Assembly: GCF_963169125.1 (NCBI RefSeq)
Contig: NC_084797.1
Location: 103,565,868-103,629,867 of the forward strand
Direction of reading: 5' to 3'
DNA length: 64,000 bases
Source: Humulus lupulus
Lineage: Eukaryota > Streptophyta > Magnoliopsida > Rosales > Cannabaceae
The position numbers and the translations under genes are program-made. Positions 59,401 through 64,000 of the stretch are shown piece after piece. Within the stretch, counting starts at the first letter, position 1. The number at the start of each line of letters is the position of its first letter. The notes under the pieces are model-generated. The model was not told the origin of the DNA. It ran no database searches and saw nothing but the letters and a program-made list of their open reading frames with translations.

Positions 59401-62012
59401 GGATAGTGCGACTCCTGGAGAAAGCCTATGGACATCAATTTGTCCACTTCAGCTTTGACGGCTTCGGCTCTCACTGGGTCCAGCGGCCTCCTCTTTTGGC
59501 GAATTGGAGTTGCAGCTGGGTCTATGTTGAGTGCGTGGCACGCAACATTGGGATTAATCCCTGTCATATCAGCGTGGCACCATGCCAGGATATCCTGATT
59601 ATCCTTCACAGTGGCCACGATCTTATCTCGAACGGCCGACGGCAGGTTTTTCCCCACCTGAATGACCTTGGTGGGTTCTCCCGGATTGAGGATCACCTCT
59701 TCGACTTCCTCCATCGGCTCTATTGCTTTCTCGATTCCCACTCTTGGGTCGAGTTCGTCAAAGTATGCCTCCTGAGCATCCCTAGTTTCTGGAAATACTT
59801 CCGCCAAAGGAATGGCAGCAAACGTCTCTCGGACCGTGTAGACGGCTCGGACGGAGACGTTATAACAGCTCCGTGCACTTCTCTGGTCTCCTCGGAGGGT
59901 GCCAATACGCCCATCGTCGCAGGGAAACTTCAAGCATAAGTGACGTATCGAGGTTATGGCCCCACAATCGATCAGGACCGGTCGGCCTAAGATGGCATTA
60001 TACGCCGTGGGGCAGTCGACCACCACGAATGTGCTATGCTTGAAGGCACAAGCGTCGCTTTCTCCTCTGAGGGTGACCGGAAGTTGAATTTTGCCTAATG
60101 GCATGAGTGCGTCCCCATTGAAACCTTGAAGCTGGATGGGGCATGGGGCCAGGTCCGTCTCGGTCAATCCGATCGCGTGGAAGGCCGCTTTGAAGAGGAT
60201 GTTCACGGAGCTTCCGTTATCGATCAAGATCCGTGAGACCTTCTTATTGGCAATCTGGGCTTCCACTACGAGGGGATCGTTGTGGGGGAAGTGCACATGT
60301 CGAGCATCGTCCTCCGTGAAGGTGATGGGAAGATCCATCATTCGGGGACGTTGAGCAGGTGATTGGACCAAAGCGCACATCTCCTCGGCGTGCTCTAACT
60401 CCTTCAAGTACCTCTTCTGGGAGTTGCGGGTACTTCCGGCAAGGTGTGGTCCTCCGGAAATGGTGGCGACGTGTCCGTCAACGGGTGGCGGAGCAAGGCT
60501 GGGTGGATATGGGTTGCCTGGTCCTGGAGCCAACAAGGCAATGGGCGCCGGAGCGGGTGGAGCAGGAAGTGCTGGGAACTGAGACCCGGGAGCTTGGGGG
60601 TGACCGGCTCCAGGTGCACTAGCGGCTCCCCTCTGTCCCGGGGAATATGCAGCTCCGTGAACCACCCCCTGTCCGGGATAGATTATGGGTATTCTCACCC
60701 ACTGACCGAGGTGTCCCGCTCTTGCCAGGGACTCGATTTCATCCTTCAGCTGAAGGCACTCATTCGTGGTGTGCCCCACGTCTCCGTGGAACTCACACCT
60801 CTTATTGGAGTCTCGCGGACGCCTTCCTCCGTGAGACACTTTCGGGGGCTTCCTGTAGTTGACCATATTACAGGTCGCCCGATAGACATTCTCTCGCGAG
60901 TCTATTAAACTGGTATATTCCGTGAACTTGGGCTCATAATCCTTTCGGGGTTTCTTTGAATGGTCTCCCCGGTTGGAGTTTTTTCCGCTTCGTTTGCTCC
61001 GCGATTGGCTCAAACTTCGTTCCGGGGCTTCCGCTTGCGGCTGCGGCATGCTAGGAGCGATACTACATCCGGTTTGTACCGCTCCATACCCAGAGAAATG
61101 TGTTTGACCCGGCGTCTGAACAGACGCGGAAGGCCCATACACACTCGGAGTGAATCGGGCTCCTGGAAGCGTGAGGACTGGTGCGGGAGCTTGCGAAGCA
61201 AAGCTCGGCGCAGTCACGGAAGGGGTTGGAGCCGGGGGAACTCCAAAGGCTTGCTGGTAGGCATCCTCAAGGTTGATGATTCCCTGAGCTTTTGACATGA
61301 ATTCGGACAGGGTTTCTGCCCGTCTCCTTTGCATTTCCCCCCATAGCAGGGAGCCGACAGTAAGGCCCGATTGAAGGGCGATCAGCTTCATGTCATCGCT
61401 GACCTTGGTTTTTGCAGCAGCTTCCATCATTCTCTGAATGAAAGCTTTGAGGTTCTCAGTGGGTTGCTGTTTGATGTTGGTTAAGGAACCAACCTCCATG
61501 TCGTGGTCGCGGGCAGCAATAAACTGCCTCCTAAACGCGGACTGTAGCTCCTTCCAACTGTGGATTGATCCGGGAGCTAATCTTTTCCACCAGTCCTCCG
61601 CAGACTTGGTAAGGGTGAGTGAGAAGCACATGCATTTGGCGTCCTCACTGACGCGCGCCACTTGCATCATTTTATTGTATTTAGCTAGGTGGGTACGCGG
61701 GTCTGTCCTCCCATCATATAATTCTATGTGAGGCATTTTGAAGTTATCCGGGAGGGACGTTTCCGCGATCCTCCTAATACATGGTTCCGGGTCTTCCTCC
61801 TCAGAATCTGACAGGGCCCCACTTTGCTTCCGGACCAGCTTGGTCAAGGCAGCAATCTGTTCCTCGAGCCTCTTCGTATCACTTTCCGGGAGGTCACGTC
61901 CCCGGAGCTTGTCATTAATATGATTTCGGAGGTCATCTCCGCGAGGCCGGGCTTTTTCCCCTTTGGCCTTCTCATACTTGGCCTCCAACCTTCTTCTTAG
62001 GTCCACCGTGGA
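56496..62012 (-). CDS. Tat-C gag(capsid)-protease-polymerase-integrase polyprotein
   Basis: One uninterrupted minus-strand frame of about 1838 codons up to the stop at 56496. Numbering from 62006: capsid Retrotrans_gag about 95-210; zinc knuckle [14 protein letters not shown] at 404-417 (C-X2-H-X4-H-X4-C); protease active site IDNGSS near 595; reverse transcriptase about 840-1030 with YVDD at 986; linked RNase H about 1090-1210; second RNase H about 1268-1395 ([20 protein letters not shown]); integrase zinc finger ([11 protein letters not shown]...CEQCQRY) and core with Asp 1559, Asp 1619 and Glu 1655 (D,D35E); C-terminal GPNWEGPYE, ending EHLRRYYQ. All catalytic residues are present. It has no ATG until about residue 90, so it probably depends on reading through the TAG at 62015-62013. 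Confidence 0.93.
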   Translation of the reverse strand, partial: STVDLRRRLEAKYEKAKGEKARPRGDDLRNHINDKLRGRDLPESDTKRLEEQIAALTKLVRKQSGALSDSEEEDPEPCIRRIAETSLPDNFKMPHIELYDGRTDPRTHLAKYNKMMQVARVSEDAKCMCFSLTLTKSAEDWWKRLAPGSIHSWKELQSAFRRQFIAARDHDMEVGSLTNIKQQPTENLKAFIQRMMEAAAKTKVSDDMKLIALQSGLTVGSLLWGEMQRRRAETLSEFMSKAQGIINLEDAYQQAFGVPPAPTPSVTAPSFASQAPAPVLTLPGARFTPSVYGPSASVQTPGQTHFSGYGAVQTGCSIAPSMPQPQAEAPERSLSQSRSKRSGKNSNRGDHSKKPRKDYEPKFTEYTSLIDSRENVYRATCNMVNYRKPPKVSHGGRRPRDSNKRCEFHGDVGHTTNECLQLKDEIESLARAGHLGQWVRIPIIYPGQGVVHGAAYSPGQRGAASAPGAGHPQAPGSQFPALPAPPAPAPIALLAPGPGNPYPPSLAPPPVDGHVATISGGPHLAGSTRNSQKRYLKELEHAEEMCALVQSPAQRPRMMDLPITFTEDDARHVHFPHNDPLVVEAQIANKKVSRILIDNGSSVNILFKAAFHAIGLTETDLAPCPIQLQGFNGDALMPLGKIQLPVTLRGESDACAFKHSTFVVVDCPTAYNAILGRPVLIDCGAITSIRHLCLKFPCDDGRIGTLRGDQRSARSCYNVSVRAVYTVRETFAAIPLAEVFPETRDAQEAYFDELDPRVGIEKAIEPMEEVEEVILNPGEPTKVIQVGKNLPSAVRDKIVATVKDNQDILAWCHADMTGINPNVACHALNIDPAATPIRQKRRPLDPVRAEAVKAEVDKLMSIGFLQESHYPVWLANPVLVPKPDGSWRMCIDFTDLNRACPKDCFPLPRIDQMVDATSGYELLSFMDAYSGYNQIKMHVADQEHTSFLTDKGVYCYVVMPFGLKNAGATYQRLVNRMFKDQLGRNMEVYVDDMLVKSKTSGDHSNDLEEAFAVIRKYGMKLNPKKCTFGVSSGKFLGFIVSSRGVEANPEKIKAFIDMPSPRKHKDVQSVTGRIAALSRFVSKATDKCIPFFNVLRGNKKFEWTPECEAAFQHLKEHLTRAPILSKPVEGEALFLYLAVTEHAVSAALVREDGRIQLPVYYVSKRLLDAESRYSMIEKLSPCLLIASRKLRPYFQAHTIKVLTNHPLRQVLQKPESSGRLLKWAMELSQFDVHYQPRVSIKGQALADFIVECSGMNDLPEDPVPELPTWKVYVDGASNEKGAGAGVILISPQGHQLQSALRFAFPASNNEAEHEAMLAGLRLAREVGAQKIEVYSDSLLVVNQISGEYQTKGERMAAYVSLSRGLLQHFKGYKIRQVPRDQNSLADTLAKLATDPEIEQYGLVPIGHLEAPSTETRRINAIIDHSHSWIGPILRFLTTGELPTDKADARKLQYQAPRYVVMDGKLYRRGLSIPFLRCVAGTEVSTIIHEIHGGFCGDHTSGLSLSKKILRQGYFWPTMKKDCVDYVRKCEQCQRYAKVPRAPPTEITLMTSPWPFAVWGIDLVGSLPTGKGGVKYAIVAVDYFTKWAEAEPMNTVTSKKALDFVIRNIVCRFGLPRKIVSDNGKQFDSEHFTNFCASHGIIKSFSAVARPQANGQVEAVNKILKTTLKKKLQACKAHWPEELPRVLWAYRTTERTSTGHTPYSMTFGCEAVIPVEAMIPSHRQDTYDPTRNHALLQESLDMIEELREQSQVQLKMYQGKIARHFNMRVQSRTFEVGDLVLRRVFPATQDPGVGVLGPNWEGPYEVQQKVGHGTYHLKRLDGSKVPRAWNAEHLRRYYQ

Positions 62013-62711
62013 CTAGCTATCTTCGGAGTGCGAGTTCGCAGCCCGACCGTCCTGATTGACGGAATCACTGGGGCGGTTGTTCCTTCCCCTAGGCCTGGGT
62101 GCCTTAGCACCGGGCCCTTTAGGCACAGAGTGCCCCCTTGGGGCTGAAGGGCGTCTGGGCTTAGGAGCGCCAGAGACCTTCTGCGCGCGGGGGGGGCAGT
62201 CGGCCTGGTGATTCACGCCTTTAGGAGGTGCGGGGGCGTCAGCGCGCACAGGCTCTCCCACTTTTTCTTTGCCCTTGTTAGGGGCGGCTTTGGATGGTCC
62301 AGCAGCGGCTGGATCCGGCATGGGGGCATCAGCACCACCTCGAACAGAGGTATCCTCGTCCGAGTCGCCTAGATCTCCGAACCTACTTTGGAGGCGTTCC
62401 ATCATGCGTTGCATTCTTTCGGAGACGCGCTCCTGCTCAGCAAGCTTGGCCTTAGTGGCCACCAGTTCTTCGGCTACTTGGACCAGTTCTGGGTCCTTCT
62501 CATAGTAGCAGCCGTCCCTGTAATAACCGTCTTGGACATACTCTTCTTCGTCTTCTAAGTATGTTGTATCTTCGGTACTGACCTGATCCTGGCGGGATGT
62601 CGGGTCTTCACCTTGGTAGTCTAAGGGATCGCTTTGCACCACATCTTCCATCACGGTATCGGGGTTGACCGTAGCATTTTTGTCAACAGCGGATTTTCTC
62701 GTAGTCACCAT
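62013..62711 (-). CDS. Tat-C gag N-terminal frame
   Basis: ATG at 62711 (MVTTRKSAVDK), 232 residues, ending in TAG at 62015-62013. It is acidic and Tyr-rich early (EEEYVQDGYYRDGCYY), then a helix LVATKAKLAEQERVSERMQR, then a basic Pro/Arg-rich end. It is in the same frame as the following gag-pol frame with only that TAG between. In Tat-A the equivalent N-terminal part is continuous with capsid apart from stops, so this looks like one gag gene divided by a stop codon, either leaky or a recent nonsense change. The product would be the N-terminal part of the particle protein. Confidence 0.8.
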   Translation of the reverse strand: MVTTRKSAVDKNATVNPDTVMEDVVQSDPLDYQGEDPTSRQDQVSTEDTTYLEDEEEYVQDGYYRDGCYYEKDPELVQVAEELVATKAKLAEQERVSERMQRMMERLQSRFGDLGDSDEDTSVRGGADAPMPDPAAAGPSKAAPNKGKEKVGEPVRADAPAPPKGVNHQADCPPRAQKVSGAPKPRRPSAPRGHSVPKGPGAKAPRPRGRNNRPSDSVNQDGRAANSHSEDS

Positions 62712-62776
62712 CTCTTTAGCACGAAGTGAATACAAAAAACGTACACAGAAAAAGAGCTGACTAACAACTTCCTACC

Positions 62777-62795
62777 GCTCTCAATGAAAGCACCA
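62777..62795 (-). other. Tat-C primer-binding site
   Basis: On the minus strand TGGTGCTTTCATTGAGAGC, three bases after the 5' LTR end. Identical to the Tat-A site at 12212-12230. Confidence 0.85.
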
Positions 62796-62798
62796 AAA

Positions 62799-63685
62799 TG
62801 TTTACCGAGTTTTTCGGAAACGAATAACTAACAGAATAATAAAAAGATAAGAACTGTAGAAATACTGAAATGTAACTAAACAAACAGTGTTTTTACGTGG
62901 TTCAGGCGTTAACAAGCCCTAGTCCACGAGTCGATGTTATTATACTTGGAAAAGATTACAGTAAGATGGCTGGTGCATAAGAACTTCACACGCTCACAAT
63001 GTTTCTCTCGGGTTCTCTTGAGGAAGATGAAGCTAGAGAGATTTTAGTAGAGTTTTTGCTATATGATTTGTTCGTCTCCCCTCTTGTAAAATGAAGGGGT
63101 CTTTATAGCTAGGGTTTTGGATTAGGGTTTTTCTCTACGTACATGAGTTTTAATTACACCAGCCATAAATAGGGATACAATTACTGTAGTAGCATGGCTA
63201 CAAGACTCTATGTGGGTATATTTACGTGAAAGTATGGGGAACACACAAAGTCAGCCGTCTTTTCCAAGTTGTCAGCGGAACAGTAGGCGAAAAGGTACCC
63301 TTAGGCGTGCTGGGATGTGTGCGGCTTTGACCTGACGGGCGTGTCAGGCGGGATCCTGTGTCAGGCGGATATCATTCCAAATATGCCTCCTCCAGGACTC
63401 GACCGTTTGGCTTTGTTCCGTGCGAGGCACGGAACTGCTTCCGCGGAGACCACTCGAAGAGCTTCTCCTGGAAGGAGCTTCCCCGATGGATACTCCTTCG
63501 GGAGCTCCGGGAGAGTTGACGAGTTTCCGTATGGTGTTTGCTTGGAAGAGTAATCCGGACACCAAGCGGGAGAGGTGAAGACTTTCTGTATATCCGCGAG
63601 CTCTGGTCACCTATCGTGAAAGACATCGATAATTCTGTTTCCCCGAGGCCATCAATCTAAACGCTATCCTGAAATCTGGATAACA
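62799..63685 (-). repeat. Tat-C 5' LTR
   Basis: 887 bp, next to the primer site. Contains a minus-strand TATA box (CTATAAAG, 63109-63102) that would drive the gag-pol transcript. Two differences from the 3' LTR. Confidence 0.95.
63102..63109 (-). promoter_or_regulatory. Tat-C LTR TATA box
   Basis: CTATAAAG on the minus strand, followed by ACCCCTTCATTTTAC. Preserved in the 3' LTR at about 49630-49637 and in the solo LTR near 34216-34223. Confidence 0.6.
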
Positions 63686-64000
63686 ACGGCCAAGCCGCCC
63701 CCGAGGCCTTACCAAAGCCTGGGGTTTCGGTTTTCACCGCGAGGATAATTCATGTATCCCTTGGGTCCCACCCTGAATATAAGCATCCCATGTGCTGTGT
63801 GCTACTTTCGGCCCCACGGCCGCCCCGGCCTACGCCGTACTCGGCCCTTGCCGTTCATTTCATCATAATCACACATATAGTACATTCAAAATAAACATTC
63901 ACACACATCACGGTTCATTTAAGGTTAAGCATTTGCACGTAATACAATCCGGGGCCATGCCCTACAATCACACAGTGGGGCCATGCCCTAATCTCGGGTG

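Larger units (their letters stand above)
49327..63685 (-). mobile_element. Tat-C: young, nearly intact Tat-type gypsy element
   Basis: 14,359 bp with 887-bp LTRs and the exact 5-bp duplication ACGGC (49322-49326 and 63686-63690). On the minus strand: 5' LTR (63685-62799), primer site, gag N-terminal frame, a single long gag-pol frame (62012-56496), then a 6-kb 3' region carrying an intact antisense gene on the plus strand, polypurine tract and 3' LTR (50213-49327). The LTRs differ at only two positions by my base-by-base reading. It may be autonomous except for one in-frame TAG near the start of gag. Confidence 0.95.
39948..64000 (-). mobile_element. Tat-B: decayed Tat-type element, minus strand, continues beyond the window
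   Basis: 3' LTR at the left (39948-40340), then an antisense gene on the plus strand (41869-46629), a tandem-repeat zone (47640-48260) and the end of pol on the minus strand (48373-48834), the same order as Tat-C. A 2.2-kb-family LTR (48835 on) splits pol inside the integrase gene; the remainder should lie past 64000. A second solo LTR of that family sits in the antisense gene. Confidence 0.75.
48835..64000 (+). mobile_element. 2.2-kb-family LTR interrupted by Tat-C, runs off the window
   Basis: TGTAACGCCCTACTACC at 48835 begins a copy that closely follows the solo LTR at 42549-44817 up to 49326 (there about 43024). It then resumes at 63686 and runs to the window end (there about 43340). Its right end and target duplication (left candidate CGCGC) are outside. 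It inserted into Tat-B integrase. Confidence 0.85.

Overview
This window is eukaryotic, almost certainly a repeat-dense (probably pericentromeric or heterochromatic) stretch of a dicot plant genome. Every coding segment I can identify belongs to a plant LTR retrotransposon (Ty3/gypsy of the Tat type, Ty3/gypsy of probable Del/Tekay type, or Ty1/copia). I see no host gene, rRNA, tRNA or CRISPR array. The species cannot be fixed from the sequence alone.

Layout. 1-9307: a gag-only, non-autonomous gypsy-like element (5' LTR cut by the window edge), carrying a 2.3-kb inverted solo LTR (2519-4820) in its gag and another solo LTR (6577-7985) in its 3' LTR. 9308-9877 and 23715-23781: pieces of a minus-strand copia element split by a 2.2-kb LTR (9878-23714), which itself contains a complete but decayed Tat element, here Tat-A (11603-23246). 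23782-30163: a minus-strand copia element whose 3' LTR holds a solo LTR of the Tat-A family. 30164-39947: a truncated 2.2-kb-family LTR, copia fragments, a solo LTR of the Tat-C family (33913-34799), another 2.2-kb LTR (36356-38510) and a plus-strand copia LTR. 39948 to beyond the window: Tat-B (minus strand), containing one solo LTR (42549-44817) and a second 2.2-kb LTR (48835 to the end). That second LTR in turn contains Tat-C (49327-63685), a nearly intact minus-strand Tat element.

Most insertions could be delimited to the base by TG...CA ends and exact 5-bp target duplications, which gives a relative order: copia hosts, then the 2.2-kb LTR family, then Tat elements. Tat-C is very young: its two 887-bp LTRs differ at 2 positions by my reading, against about 14 of 606 in Tat-A.

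Most notable system: all three Tat elements carry, between pol and the 3' LTR, a gene in the opposite direction with its own TATA box, a spliced leader, several coding exons with conserved intron phases, an N-terminal domain resembling the Pfam 'putative gypsy type transposon' family (PF04195) and a coiled-coil C-terminal half. In Tat-C this antisense gene is intact: four coding segments plus a start codon split by an intron give an open frame of about 1123 residues. Where the antisense gene and pol converge, each element has its own repeat- or hairpin-rich tract.
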